DNA of 60,720 bases, from positions 1 to 60,720 of the forward strand of contig JADFIT010000004.1 of assembly GCA_022566515.1 (NCBI GenBank), read 5' to 3'. The notes beneath the pieces are model-generated. The model made no database searches and was not told the DNA's origin. It was given only the letters and a program-made list of their open reading frames with translations. The stretch comes from Gemmatimonadota bacterium. Its GTDB lineage: Bacteria; Gemmatimonadota; Gemmatimonadetes; Gemmatimonadales; GWC2-71-9. Shown piece by piece: positions 27,201 to 35,504 of the stretch (position 1 is the stretch's first letter; each line of letters begins with the position of its first letter). The translations under genes and the position numbers were made by a program.

Positions 27201-28700
27201 GTGAGCCGGGATCGCGGCCATCACGAGTTCTGGCCAGGACTGCTCGCCCTCGGCGTATTCGCGGTGTCACTGTGGGCCCAGCCCAGCGCTCTCGTCGGAG
27301 TGTTCTACGACGACGGGATCTATGTCGTCCTCGCGAAGGCGCTCGCCGAAGGCGAAGGGTATCGCTATCTGCACCTACCCGGTGCGCCACCCGGGGTGCA
27401 CTACCCCATACTCTACCCGGCCGTACTGAGCCTCCTGTGGCGCATGTGGCCGGCGTTTCCGCAAAATGTTGCGCTGTTCCAACTGTTCGATTCGGCGGCC
27501 CTCGCCGTGGCAGCCGGATTGATCGCGAAGCACGCCCGTCGTTGGGATATTTCTCCCGTCGTACAATACGTATCGCTCCCCCTCGCGTTCGTCGCGTTTC
27601 CCCTTCTTACCATCGTGGGCGTCCGGTTTTCCGAGCCACTGTTTCTGGCGCTGTTGGCGGGCGCCCTGGTCTTGGCCGACCGGGAAGAGGTGAGTGGGGC
27701 GAGGGGTGCCGCCGCCGGCCTGCTCGCGGGACTGGCCGCCCTCACTCGAAGCATCGGTATCGCCGCCGTTGCAAGCATTCCGCTGGCGCTATGGTTGGGC
27801 GGTAAGCGAAAACCGGCAGTGGCGGCGCTCATTGGCTCAGTGGCGCTCCTCGGGCCGTGGGTGATTTGGCTTTTCTTGCACGGCGATGCCGTCGATTCGC
27901 GGATCGCCTCGAATTACGGGACGTATCTGGCTGCGGCCGGCCAAACGGGCCTGCTCGGGATTCTGGCGGGGCTCGACTTCCGGGTGTTCGCGCCATTGGC
28001 CAGGCTCACCCTGCCGGCGGTGCCGCCGGTGATTTGGCTCGCTCTGGCGGGGCTTCTGGCCGCCGCGGTCGTGTGGGGCGCGGTGGTGGTGGCGCCGCGG
28101 GTTCCGGTGTTCGTCACAACGCTGGGGTTGTATCTGGCCATCGTGACGGTCTGGCCCTTTGCCCCGGATCGCTTTGTGTGGATCGTCTTGCCGTGGTTGG
28201 CCATGCTCGCGGTCGTAGGATCGATGGCTGCCTGGCGCAAAGGTTCGTGGACGCGCTGGCCTGTCGTGCTGCTGGCGCTGGCCGTCTTGGTGGGATATCC
28301 GAGGAGGGAGGCCGTGTCCCTTTGGCACAGGCAGTTCGCCGCCACGGCGGAGGGAATCACCGCCCCGTTCAGCGTGTTGGTGCCCGCCATCATTGCGGAG
28401 TTGGAGCCGAGCGCCGTCGTGGCGAGCGAGGACGAAGCGCTCGTCTATTTGTACACCGGCCGCCATTCGGTGCCGAGCTACCTGTTCCGCTGGAGCGGTC
28501 GCTCCACCACGCCCCTCTCCCGCGACAGCACGGTGCAGTTCTACTGTGACACAGGCGTGACCCATCTTGCCCTCTCCGGCCCCGCCGCTCCTGCGGCTCC
28601 CCTCGTCGACGAGCTGACCCAGGATTCGGATTCCACCCTCAGTCTGTTGTTCCGAGTCACCAACGGTCCCGCACTCTACGAATTCCGATGTCCGGACTGA
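27201..28700 (+). CDS. GT-C family membrane glycosyltransferase (GT39/ArnT-like)
   Basis: The 499-residue polytopic protein has about ten hydrophobic helices and an acidic motif in the first external loop (FYDDGIYVVLAKALAEGEGY), as in protein mannosyltransferases and ArnT-type transferases that use polyprenyl-linked donors. A YPILYPAVLSLLW segment follows it, like the corresponding loop of those families. The GTG start at 27201 lies 24 bases after the previous stop. The 3' end overlaps the second TMTC-like gene by 13 bp. Acceptor and sugar are unknown. Confidence 0.75.
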   Translation: MSRDRGHHEFWPGLLALGVFAVSLWAQPSALVGVFYDDGIYVVLAKALAEGEGYRYLHLPGAPPGVHYPILYPAVLSLLWRMWPAFPQNVALFQLFDSAALAVAAGLIAKHARRWDISPVVQYVSLPLAFVAFPLLTIVGVRFSEPLFLALLAGALVLADREEVSGARGAAAGLLAGLAALTRSIGIAAVASIPLALWLGGKRKPAVAALIGSVALLGPWVIWLFLHGDAVDSRIASNYGTYLAAAGQTGLLGILAGLDFRVFAPLARLTLPAVPPVIWLALAGLLAAAVVWGAVVVAPRVPVFVTTLGLYLAIVTVWPFAPDRFVWIVLPWLAMLAVVGSMAAWRKGSWTRWPVVLLALAVLVGYPRREAVSLWHRQFAATAEGITAPFSVLVPAIIAELEPSAVVASEDEALVYLYTGRHSVPSYLFRWSGRSTTPLSRDSTVQFYCDTGVTHLALSGPAAPAAPLVDELTQDSDSTLSLLFRVTNGPALYEFRCPD

Positions 28701-30544
28701 GCCATCGTCGAGCGGCATTCGTCGCCGGTGTCGTCGCGTGCCTGGTGTTTGCCAATGCTTCGCGCAACGGATGGGCGGTCGACGACATCCCGGTAGTGCG
28801 GGACAACCCTGCGGCGCACTCGATCGGGGCGGCCTTGGATGCCGCCTTTTCCCCCTACCGGCCCGCGACTCTCGACGAGTCCTCGTCGGGTCTCTACCGG
28901 CCGGCTGCAGTCGTCTCGTACGCCGTGGATTGGACGGTGTCCGGCGGGCGACCGTGGTGGTTTCACGTCGTAAACGTGTTGCTGCACGGGCTCGTGACCG
29001 CCTTGGTTGTGGTGGTCGCCGGGGCGTGGCTCCTGCCGGTGGGGGCCTTGGGGGCGGGATTGCTGTTCGCCATACATCCGGTTCATGTCGAGGCCGTGGC
29101 AAACGTCGTGGGCCGGGCCGAGATCCTGGCAGCGTTGGGGTTGCTCACGGCGGTGCTGACGGCGCGCCGTTATCGCCGGGCCGCTCACAGAGGAACGGCT
29201 CGCCTGTGGTTCTTGGCGACGATGGCGGCGGTCGCGTTTGCCCTGCTTTCAAAAGAAAACGCCGTGGTTGCCGTGGTCTTCCTGGCGCTGGACCACTTGC
29301 TGGATGAGGAGCCTTCGCACCGGCCCATGGCAGAGTTGTACATCGCGGTGGTCGGTCTGACGGTGGGGTGGTTCTTCCTGTGGCGCGCCGTCGCCGGTGC
29401 GTACGTCACGGCAACCGTCGCCTTTAACTTCCGTGGCCTCTCGGCTGGCGGACGTATCGCCACGATGTTGCCGGTGCAATTGGACGTCGTCCGTCTGCTG
29501 ACTTGGCCGCTGCAACTCTCCCACGATTACAGCCCTCAGGTCGTTCCCCAGCGCACGGCGTTTGGTGTGCTGGCCCTGCTGGGGTTGATGACGTCGGGGG
29601 CTGTGCTGGTGCTTGGCGCCGCATGCGTGAGGCGGGCGCCGGCTATCGCCTTCGGGATTCTCGCCGCTGTGGCGATATATGCACCCACTTCGAACCTGGT
29701 GTTCGGTTCCGGCATCGCGTTGGCCGAGCGGAATCTGTATTTGGCTGTCCTAGCCCCGGCGCTCGTGGCGGGTTGGTTGACCCTATGTCCTCTATGTCTC
29801 CGGCACAGACCGGTGATGATCTTGGCGGCAGCCGCATTGGCGATGGTGTATGTGGGACGCACCGTAACGCGGACGCCGCTTTGGAGGGACACACAAACAG
29901 TCGTCATCGAGGGAGCGATTCAGCATCCCGAAAGCTACGCCACCCGAATTTGGGTTGGCGGCCTCAGCGCATTGGCGGGCCATTCCGCGAGCGCGCTGGC
30001 GGAATACTTGATAGCAGTCGAGTTGTTCGATCGCGATCCGCTGATCGCCATGGTCAGTGTTCCTCTGGCGCTCGCGATGGGTCGCCACCGGGTTGCCATC
30101 GATGAGGCACGACGGGCCTACGATCTAGACCCGGACCATCCGGCGTTCGTCGGCCTGCTGATTGACACCTACAGAGCGAGGGGCGACAGCGACTCCGCAA
30201 AGGCCGTGGCGCGCACCATGATAGCGGCGGCACCGCGGTCGCGTAGCCACGCGCAGATCTATTTGAATTTTCTCGAGGCCTACGGTGCCCCGGCATGGCA
30301 GGTGAGTTTGGCGCAATTGCGTCTCGACTGGCTCAACTTCCGGCTCCAGGCGGCGTCGCGCAGCATCGACTCGCTGCCCAACGTGATGGCGAGCCAAGTC
30401 CTGGATCAGGAATGGTGTCTCGAGTTGGAGACCTTGTGGCCCGGTATCCGCGCGCTGCGCCCATCCGTGGCCGACAGCTTGGCAGAATTAGTCGAATCGG
30501 CCCGCCTCCAGTGCGACCTGCCGGGAGATCCCGTCGATGGCTGA
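28688..30544 (+). CDS. TMTC-like membrane O-glycosyltransferase with TPRs (copy 2)
   Basis: A 618-residue paralogue of the gene at 25326 with the same order: acidic first-loop motif (AVDDIPVVRDNP), LYRPAAVVSYAVDW, FAIHPVHVEAVANVVGRAE, about ten membrane helices and a C-terminal helical TPR-like region (about 450-618). Two diverged copies flank a GT39-like gene, which points to duplication and specialisation, perhaps for different acceptors or successive sugars. It is the last gene of the run that begins at pilS; the next 309 bp contain the first pilin promoter. Confidence 0.76.
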   Translation: MSGLSHRRAAFVAGVVACLVFANASRNGWAVDDIPVVRDNPAAHSIGAALDAAFSPYRPATLDESSSGLYRPAAVVSYAVDWTVSGGRPWWFHVVNVLLHGLVTALVVVVAGAWLLPVGALGAGLLFAIHPVHVEAVANVVGRAEILAALGLLTAVLTARRYRRAAHRGTARLWFLATMAAVAFALLSKENAVVAVVFLALDHLLDEEPSHRPMAELYIAVVGLTVGWFFLWRAVAGAYVTATVAFNFRGLSAGGRIATMLPVQLDVVRLLTWPLQLSHDYSPQVVPQRTAFGVLALLGLMTSGAVLVLGAACVRRAPAIAFGILAAVAIYAPTSNLVFGSGIALAERNLYLAVLAPALVAGWLTLCPLCLRHRPVMILAAAALAMVYVGRTVTRTPLWRDTQTVVIEGAIQHPESYATRIWVGGLSALAGHSASALAEYLIAVELFDRDPLIAMVSVPLALAMGRHRVAIDEARRAYDLDPDHPAFVGLLIDTYRARGDSDSAKAVARTMIAAAPRSRSHAQIYLNFLEAYGAPAWQVSLAQLRLDWLNFRLQAASRSIDSLPNVMASQVLDQEWCLELETLWPGIRALRPSVADSLAELVESARLQCDLPGDPVDG

Positions 30545-30655
30545 GGGGTCCCCATGGACCAGCACCCGACAGGCTTAGAGATTAGATAACCTCCGAACGA
30601 AAGCCGAAGCTATGGCTGTGGCCGGCAGGGGTGGTATTGCGAGTGTCCGCACGCC

Positions 30656-30669
30656 TTGCAAAATGAGTG
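30656..30669 (+). promoter_or_regulatory. Candidate enhancer site upstream of pilin gene 1
   Basis: The element TTGCAAAATGAGTG starts 104 nt before the -24 GG of the pilin promoter. The same element with two changes (TTGCAAGATGAGCG) lies 103 nt before the -24 GG of the second pilin gene. Matching sequence and spacing suggest a binding site for the sigma-54 activator, probably PilR. The rest of the 30545-30853 gap shows no gene. Confidence 0.5.
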
Positions 30670-30758
30670 CCGAGGATCACCTGGCGAGGGCGACTCCGCT
30701 CCGTTTGGCGCAGGCTAACCCTTTGTGGTAAAAGCGATTGCGGGGTTTTTGCTCAGCC

Positions 30759-30774
30759 GGGCACGGAGATTGCA
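30759..30774 (+). promoter_or_regulatory. Sigma-54 promoter of pilin gene 1
   Basis: GGGCACG-GAGA-TTGCA matches the sigma-54 consensus TGGCACG-N4-TTGC(A/T) at all but the first base, with the invariant GG (30760-30761) and GC (30771-30772) ten bases apart. It lies 80 nt before the pilin ATG and fits control by the PilS/PilR pair encoded upstream. Confidence 0.85.
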
Positions 30775-30853
30775 ATTGGGTCATTCACCGTTTCTGTTTT
30801 GAGCTAGCAGATAGTTTGGTTTTCGAGGTCTTGCCCCCTAAGGAGGAAGTTTC

Positions 30854-31231
30854 ATGTTGAATCGTAAGGGTTTCACCCTGATCGAGCTGCTGATCGTCGT
30901 GGTGATCATCGGTATTCTGGCCGCCATCGCGATCCCGAAGTTCTCCAACACCAAAGAGAAGGCCTATATCGCGGCCATGAAGTCGGATCTTCGCAATCTG
31001 GTAACCGCGCAGGAATCGTATTTCGCCGACACAGACCTGTATGGTGCTGTGGCTAACTTGGCGACCTACTACAATGCCTCTGCCGGTGTAACGGTTGTGG
31101 CGACCCCGACTGCGGGAATCTCCCACAGGGCTACCGCGACCCACAGCGGCACCATTCAGACGTGCGCCATCTACATCAACGAAGCCTTCGCAGCTCCTGC
31201 GACGTCCGAAGGCGCACCTGGCTGCGCGTAA
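30854..31231 (+). CDS. pilA: Major type IV pilin PilA (copy 1)
   Basis: Prepilin of 125 residues with a short leader (MLNRKG) cut before Phe, then the hydrophobic assembly helix FTLIELLIVVVIIGILAA with the conserved Glu5. The globular part is short and Ser/Thr/Ala-rich, with a likely disulfide loop between Cys in QTCAIYIN and the Cys near the C-terminus. A very strong ribosome-binding site (AAGGAGG) precedes ATG 30854, consistent with high expression. A sigma-54 promoter lies upstream and a strong terminator downstream, so it is a separate transcript. Small minimal pilins of this sort also occur in Geobacter-like and Gemmatimonadota genomes. The Ser/Thr content would allow O-glycosylation. 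Confidence 0.95.
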   Translation: MLNRKGFTLIELLIVVVIIGILAAIAIPKFSNTKEKAYIAAMKSDLRNLVTAQESYFADTDLYGAVANLATYYNASAGVTVVATPTAGISHRATATHSGTIQTCAIYINEAFAAPATSEGAPGCA

Positions 31232-31263
31232 TGGCTGACTAGGAGGAGAGGAGTTGGTTCTTG

Positions 31264-31299
31264 GAGGCGGTGCGGGTTCAAATCTGCACCGCCTCTTTC
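31264..31299 (+). terminator. Intrinsic terminator after pilin gene 1
   Basis: A perfect 10-bp stem GAGGCGGTGC/GCACCGCCTC (31264-31273 and 31286-31295) with a 12-nt loop is followed by TTTCT. It should isolate the pilin transcript from the downstream glycosyltransferase gene. Confidence 0.75.
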
Positions 31300-31326
31300 T
31301 CCTCATTCCAGAGTCTCTATGTCGCC

Positions 31327-31404
31327 TGCCGCGATGGACTCGCAGCACTTTGGCAAATTCTCCGTTTCAACCTCTTCCCCCCTAGCCGCAAGCGCACCCC
31401 GTGA
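31327..31404 (+). pseudogene. Remnant of the 3' end of a second polyprenyl-phosphate sugar synthase gene
   Basis: Twenty-five codons plus TGA read CRDGLAALWQILRFNLF... and end PPSRKRTP. They match the C-terminus of the family 2 glycosyltransferase at 24595-25329 (WRDGVAAFWHILRFNLL, PPRRKRAR) at most positions. The stop overlaps the GTG of the next gene as GTGA, the same junction seen after the intact copy. No further upstream homology can be read before the pilin terminator, so the rest of the gene has been lost. Confidence 0.75.
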
Positions 31405-33374
31405 GTGAAGCCTTCGCGTCAATTCTCTGGCGCGTTATCGGTCTCGCCGTAATCCTTTTTTCCATCTTGCCAATAGCCGGATGGGTCGGGGCCCCAGACT
31501 CGGGACCGATCTGGCGGCCGAACATGAGCGCGTGGCTCATTGGGTGTTTCGTGGTTGCCGTGGTCGGGTGTTTGGCTGGGCGCTTGGGTGGAAAGGTCCG
31601 GGTCGAGGCGCCGCGGATTCCCGACTCGGTCTACAAGTTGGCTCCCCCCCTACTCGCTGTAGTGCTCGCTGGTTTGTCCGCTCTTGCGATGCAAGACGCC
31701 TTCGCGGGCAACCCGCACCTCATAGACGAAATGGCCCAGCTCTTTCAAGGCAAAGTGTTCGCCAGCGGCCGGCTCGCCGCACCAGTTCCAAGCCCGCCGG
31801 ACTTCTTTTTGATTACGCAAACTTTTGTGGTGGGCGATGGCTGGGTTTCGCAGTATCCACCGGGTCAGGCTCTACTATTTGCACTTGGGTTCAACCTGCA
31901 CGCAGAGTGGCTGGTGAATCCACTGCTGGGTGGTGTGGGGGTGTTGCTGGTCTTCTCCATCGCCAGTGGCCTTTATGACCGTACCACCGGTCTCGTCGCT
32001 GCTCTGCTTTGGGCGGGTTCTTCTTGGGTGCTGTTCATGTCAGCCACGTACATGAATCACGTGGGTGCCACGACATTCGCACTGGCCGCATGGGCCTCTA
32101 TATGGTGCCCGAAAGAACTCAAACGATGGCACCTTGTGGGGGCCGGATTCTTTCTTGCTGCCGCAGCAGCAACAAGGCCGCTGGACGCAGTTGCCGCTTC
32201 TCTGCCCATCTGTGTGTGGCTGCTGACTCGGCGCCGTATGACTGCGATCGGCTGGGTAGCAGTCGGCACGGTGCCCGTGATGGCGGCCTGGGGTTTCATG
32301 AATTGGAAACTCTTCGGCAACCCGGCCACCATGGGATACTCCGCCCTGTACGGCTCGGAGTTGAGCCTGGGATTTCACACCGATCCCTGGGGACGGGAAT
32401 ACACACCGCTGGTGGCATTGAGCAACATGGCAGTAGCCGTGCGACGACTCAGCATTCACCTCTTCGAGTGGCCGATTCCCGCCCTGCTGCCGGTCGCGGC
32501 ATGGGGTCTGCTCGCGTCCAAGAAAAGGCAGGGCGACTTGGTGCTGGCCTTGGGGGTCATGGCCGGCCCGGCGCTGTATTTCTTTTACTGGCATTCGGGT
32601 TTTTATCCCGGCCCTCGCTTCTACTACATCTCCGCGCCTTTTCTGGTCATGGCGACGGCGCGGGCCTGGGCCTGGGCCTGGGGGCATTGGGGTGGGAGCA
32701 GGCGCTTCGGATTGCGATGGGATGTCTCCCTCACCGCCATGGCCGCCGTGGTGTTGTTGTGGGGTTGGGTGAGCCTCTCTCCAGGGCGTTGGGACTTTTA
32801 CAAGTCGCAACTGGTCTCACTCAAGCTCCACCCCGAGCGCCAGCTGAAAGAACAGAGTGTTAGCCAGGCCCTGGTATTGGTTCCGGAAAGCTGGGGAAGC
32901 CGAATAGTCACCAGTCTATGGGGCCTTGGGGCCTCACCCCCGCTGGTAGAAAGGGCGTACAACAGGATCGACGCATGCGATCTTCACACGTTCGTGCAAC
33001 GGGCACGTCAATCGGGGATCGTCGGTCCGGCGCTTTCAGATAGTCTGCGTGAGCTTTTGGCGGCGAGTGATCTTCAAGCCAGCCCTCTGATGGACTGGCC
33101 GGATCCCTCCCTCCGTTTGCGCCAGCGCGCTACGATGCCGGAAAGCTGTAAGATCGAGCTGGAAAGGGACCTTCAGGGATTTACCTTGTACGGTCACCTG
33201 GGCTGGCGGAACCGCATCGGGCTGGATTCGGGACTCGTCTTCGCCCGGGACCTCTATGAGAGAAACACCGAACTCCTGGCCCGGTACGAAGGGTGGCAGG
33301 TCTGGCGCTATGCCCCTCCGCTTGACGATCCGGAGGGAACCCCGGTACTCACCCTAATTAGGGATCGGAGCTGA
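31401..33374 (+). CDS. GT-C family membrane glycosyltransferase (GT39-like)
   Basis: The 657-residue polytopic protein has an acidic first-loop motif (PHLIDEMAQLFQGKVFASG), repeated hydrophobic helices over about residues 10-460, and a soluble C-terminal domain of about 190 residues. DEMAQLFQG and the YPPGQALLFALG loop resemble lipid-linked-sugar-dependent membrane transferases. Its GTG start at 31401 overlaps the stop of the sugar synthase remnant, so it once followed an intact donor-synthesis gene. It now lies between the two pilin genes, probably transcribed by read-through or from its own unrecognised promoter. Confidence 0.72.
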   Translation: MSEAFASILWRVIGLAVILFSILPIAGWVGAPDSGPIWRPNMSAWLIGCFVVAVVGCLAGRLGGKVRVEAPRIPDSVYKLAPPLLAVVLAGLSALAMQDAFAGNPHLIDEMAQLFQGKVFASGRLAAPVPSPPDFFLITQTFVVGDGWVSQYPPGQALLFALGFNLHAEWLVNPLLGGVGVLLVFSIASGLYDRTTGLVAALLWAGSSWVLFMSATYMNHVGATTFALAAWASIWCPKELKRWHLVGAGFFLAAAAATRPLDAVAASLPICVWLLTRRRMTAIGWVAVGTVPVMAAWGFMNWKLFGNPATMGYSALYGSELSLGFHTDPWGREYTPLVALSNMAVAVRRLSIHLFEWPIPALLPVAAWGLLASKKRQGDLVLALGVMAGPALYFFYWHSGFYPGPRFYYISAPFLVMATARAWAWAWGHWGGSRRFGLRWDVSLTAMAAVVLLWGWVSLSPGRWDFYKSQLVSLKLHPERQLKEQSVSQALVLVPESWGSRIVTSLWGLGASPPLVERAYNRIDACDLHTFVQRARQSGIVGPALSDSLRELLAASDLQASPLMDWPDPSLRLRQRATMPESCKIELERDLQGFTLYGHLGWRNRIGLDSGLVFARDLYERNTELLARYEGWQVWRYAPPLDDPEGTPVLTLIRDRS

Positions 33375-33410
33375 GAATCCTGAATTGGGGATTGCGTCCA
33401 GCGGAATCAT

Positions 33411-33424
33411 TTGCAAGATGAGCG
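33411..33424 (+). promoter_or_regulatory. Candidate enhancer site upstream of pilin gene 2
   Basis: TTGCAAGATGAGCG differs at two of 14 positions from the element before pilin gene 1 and sits 103 nt before the -24 GG, one base different from the first copy. It is the only extended similarity between the two upstream regions apart from the promoter itself. Confidence 0.5.
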
Positions 33425-33512
33425 TTTCTGAACTGCCACAGGAGTTTGGTTTTGCTGTGGCTGATGTCTGTAAATTGGTGCTATATATATGTTTATATTG
33501 TTTTGAGCACAC

Positions 33513-33528
33513 GGGCACGGAGTTTGCG
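33513..33528 (+). promoter_or_regulatory. Sigma-54 promoter of pilin gene 2
   Basis: GGGCACG-GAGT-TTGCG carries the invariant GG (33514-33515) and GC (33526-33527) at ten-base spacing and repeats most of the first pilin promoter. It leaves a leader of roughly 155 nt before the pilin ATG. Just upstream is an AT-rich stretch (33480-33505) that could ease bending. The whole gap 33375-33695 holds no gene. Confidence 0.83.
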
Positions 33529-33695
33529 GAATTGTCACCACGTTATCAAACTGCATGAAGCAACGTCAGGTGTAAGCATGTCGTGGCGAGGCCGGTTCTG
33601 CAACGTAGCCTAGCAGGCAGCTCTTCTGGCCCCGGGCGAGCGACATTGCTATTTTGGATCACCTGCTGATCGGCTAGACACTGGCTGGGGGTGCT

Positions 33696-34085
33696 ATGCA
33701 CACCGATGACCGAGGCTTTACACTCATCGAAGTGCTCATCGTGACGGTGATCATTGGGATTCTGGCGGCGGTCGCGATCCCAAAATTGGCCAAGAGCAAA
33801 GAAAAGGCTCACCTTGCGGCGATGACGTCGGATTTGCGGAATCTGGCTACTGCGCAGGAGGCCTACCACTACGATCAGGCCACCTACTATGACGGCGCCG
33901 TGCCCTCCGCCAAGCTCGCCTACGGTGTCTCGTCAGGGGTCTCAGTGACGCTTTCCAGCGTGACGGGCGCCGGCTGGGCGGCGGTGACCAAGCACACCAA
34001 TACCCTCAAGACCTGTGCCATTTTTATGGGTGGTGCTGCGCCGCCGCCGCCTGCGGTTACAGACGCGCAAGTGAGGTGCTCGTGA
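33696..34085 (+). CDS. Type IV pilin (copy 2)
   Basis: A 129-residue prepilin paralogous to the product of 30854. The leader MHTDDRG is followed by FTLIEVLIVTVIIGILAA with Glu5, then the shared SDLRNLATAQEAY helix and a short globular end. The Cys pair (LKTCAIF and the penultimate Cys) matches copy 1, suggesting the same disulfide loop. A proline run (APPPPAV) near the C-terminus is specific to this copy. The ATG follows GGGGGTG. It has its own sigma-54 promoter, so the two pilins are probably co-regulated but may differ in amount through their leaders. Confidence 0.92.
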   Translation: MHTDDRGFTLIEVLIVTVIIGILAAVAIPKLAKSKEKAHLAAMTSDLRNLATAQEAYHYDQATYYDGAVPSAKLAYGVSSGVSVTLSSVTGAGWAAVTKHTNTLKTCAIFMGGAAPPPPAVTDAQVRCS

Positions 34086-34160
34086 ATGTTGGTGGGTGGA
34101 GCATGCTTCCCAGGTAGATCTGCCCGTCGCTGCCATATTTCCGATCCTTCCCACACGGCC

Positions 34161-34180
34161 CTGCCGAGCCGTCTCGGCAG
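34161..34180 (+). terminator. Hairpin after pilin gene 2
   Basis: CTGCCGAG-CCGT-CTCGGCAG is a perfect 8-bp stem with a tetraloop, 75 nt after the pilin stop. No U-run follows, so it may be an RNA-stabilising 3' hairpin or a weak terminator. Confidence 0.45.
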
Positions 34181-34261
34181 CCCTCCACACAGCGGATTGA
34201 CCACCGAAATGAATCGCCACTAGCCGCGTTGCCAGGGTGACGGCGGCCCCGCCGGAGTCTC

Positions 34262-34284
34262 ATACGTTGCCCTAAGCGACGTAT
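34262..34284 (+). other. Hairpin just before the minor pilin ribosome-binding site
   Basis: ATACGTTGC-CCTAA-GCGACGTAT forms a 9-bp stem (one G-U type pair) that ends one base before the GGAGGG of the minor pilin gene at 34294. It could affect ribosome access or be a boundary left after processing. Confidence 0.35.
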
Positions 34285-34293
34285 CGGAGGGCT

Positions 34294-34653
34294 ATGGCCG
34301 GGTCGGAAAAAACCGGGAGGTGCGGTTTCACGGTTGTCGAGACGATGGTGGCGGTGACGCTGCTGGCAGTCGGCGTGCTGGCGCTGGCCTCGACGTTGGC
34401 GTTCATCACGCGCATGATCGGCGAGGGTGCCAAGTATGGTATGGTGGCGGCGGTCGGGAGGGGAACTCTGGAATCGCTGTTGCCCATCGCCTGCGACGGC
34501 GGGGCCCACGGCGACACTGCAATCGGCGCGCTCGTGGTGGTGTGGACGGTGAATCGTGTCGCCGGCATGTCTGAGCTGAGGGTGTCGGTTGCGGCACCAG
34601 CCGCGACCTCCCGCATAGACAGCTTCGCCACCGCCCGTGCGTGCGCCAGGTGA
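34294..34653 (+). CDS. Minor pilin-like protein (PilV/PilI position)
   Basis: The 119-residue protein has a prepilin-type start: leader MAGSEKTGRCG, then FTVVETMVAVTLLAVGVLALAS with Glu at position 5 of the mature chain. Its small globular part has no recognisable family beyond this. It is first in a run of three minor-pilin-like genes whose order (PilV, PilW, PilX) matches known type IV pilus initiation clusters. GGAGGG lies two bases before the ATG, closer than usual. The 3' end overlaps the next gene as GTGA. Confidence 0.75.
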   Translation: MAGSEKTGRCGFTVVETMVAVTLLAVGVLALASTLAFITRMIGEGAKYGMVAAVGRGTLESLLPIACDGGAHGDTAIGALVVVWTVNRVAGMSELRVSVAAPAATSRIDSFATARACAR

Positions 34654-35504
34654 GGCGCTGCGGTTTTACGCTGACGGAGCTTCTGGTTGCCCTCGTTCTA
34701 GGGGCGGCGGTTGCGGCAGCGGCCCTGAGTGTCTTGGTGGTGAGTCAGCGGGTGTACGGTCGTCAGGTGAGTCTGGCGGACGCCAGTGCCACCGCCAGGG
34801 CGGCCACGGCGATCTTGATCTCTGAGCTTCGCGGCCTCGACGCGTCGGCTGCGTCGGGGAGCGACCTGCTTCGCGTCACCCCCGCCTCGCTGACCTACCG
34901 AGCCCTACGCAGCCTATACACAACGTGCAAGGTAGCGGACCTCGCTCGGTCGACCATCGTGCTCCATGCAGACTTCTTGGGAGTCCGGCCGTTGGACCCG
35001 GGAGTTGATTCGTTGCTCCTCTTTGCCGACGGCGATCCCACGGTGTCGGAGGACGATCGCTGGATCCACGCCGATATCCGGGAGATCATCCCGGGCCCGA
35101 TCTGTCCGGACGGTCGTCCCGGGATCACCGTGCATCTCGCGGGCGTATCAAAGCGGAATCTGGAGAGAGTGGGCATCGGGGCTCCCGTCCGAGGAGCGGC
35201 CCTCTGGGAGATGAAGGGCTACCGGGCCGCCAACGGGCAGTGGTGGGTGGGCATGCGTCGCTATCGCAAATCTACGGGTCGCTGGCCTTCCATCCAGCCG
35301 GTTCTCGGACCTATCGCGCCGGGCGGCCTGCGGTTTGGGTACTACGACGCCAGCGGGGTTCCCACGCAAGTGGCCAGCCGGATTGCCAGCATAGTTCTCG
35401 AGCTGGCCACGCCCGGGGGCGACGGGTCGGCTCCCCATTGGGCCGTCGCCCCCGAGAGATCTCTGACGCTCCGTGTGGCCTTGCGGAGTTCCCTCCCCCG
35501 CTAA
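34650..35504 (+). CDS. Minor pilin-like protein (PilW position)
   Basis: The 284-residue product starts with MRRCG and a prepilin helix, FTLTELLVALVLGAAVAAAA, with Glu5, followed by a PilW-like soluble domain (about residues 40-284; AILISELRGLDASA, LLLFADGDP). GTG 34650 is chosen because it gives a GTGA overlap with the previous gene and a short leader; GTG 34641 in the same frame is possible. The stop TAA shares its last A with the next ATG. Minor pilins of this type prime pilus assembly at the tip. Confidence 0.75.
   Translation: MRRCGFTLTELLVALVLGAAVAAAALSVLVVSQRVYGRQVSLADASATARAATAILISELRGLDASAASGSDLLRVTPASLTYRALRSLYTTCKVADLARSTIVLHADFLGVRPLDPGVDSLLLFADGDPTVSEDDRWIHADIREIIPGPICPDGRPGITVHLAGVSKRNLERVGIGAPVRGAALWEMKGYRAANGQWWVGMRRYRKSTGRWPSIQPVLGPIAPGGLRFGYYDASGVPTQVASRIASIVLELATPGGDGSAPHWAVAPERSLTLRVALRSSLPR

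Noticed and set aside
28676-29188. Long minus-strand open frames across the glycosyltransferase genes (also at 27837-29102 and 24355-25281)
   Set aside because: They are composition-driven mirror frames of high-GC coding sequence, rich in Arg/Pro/His, with no domain pattern.
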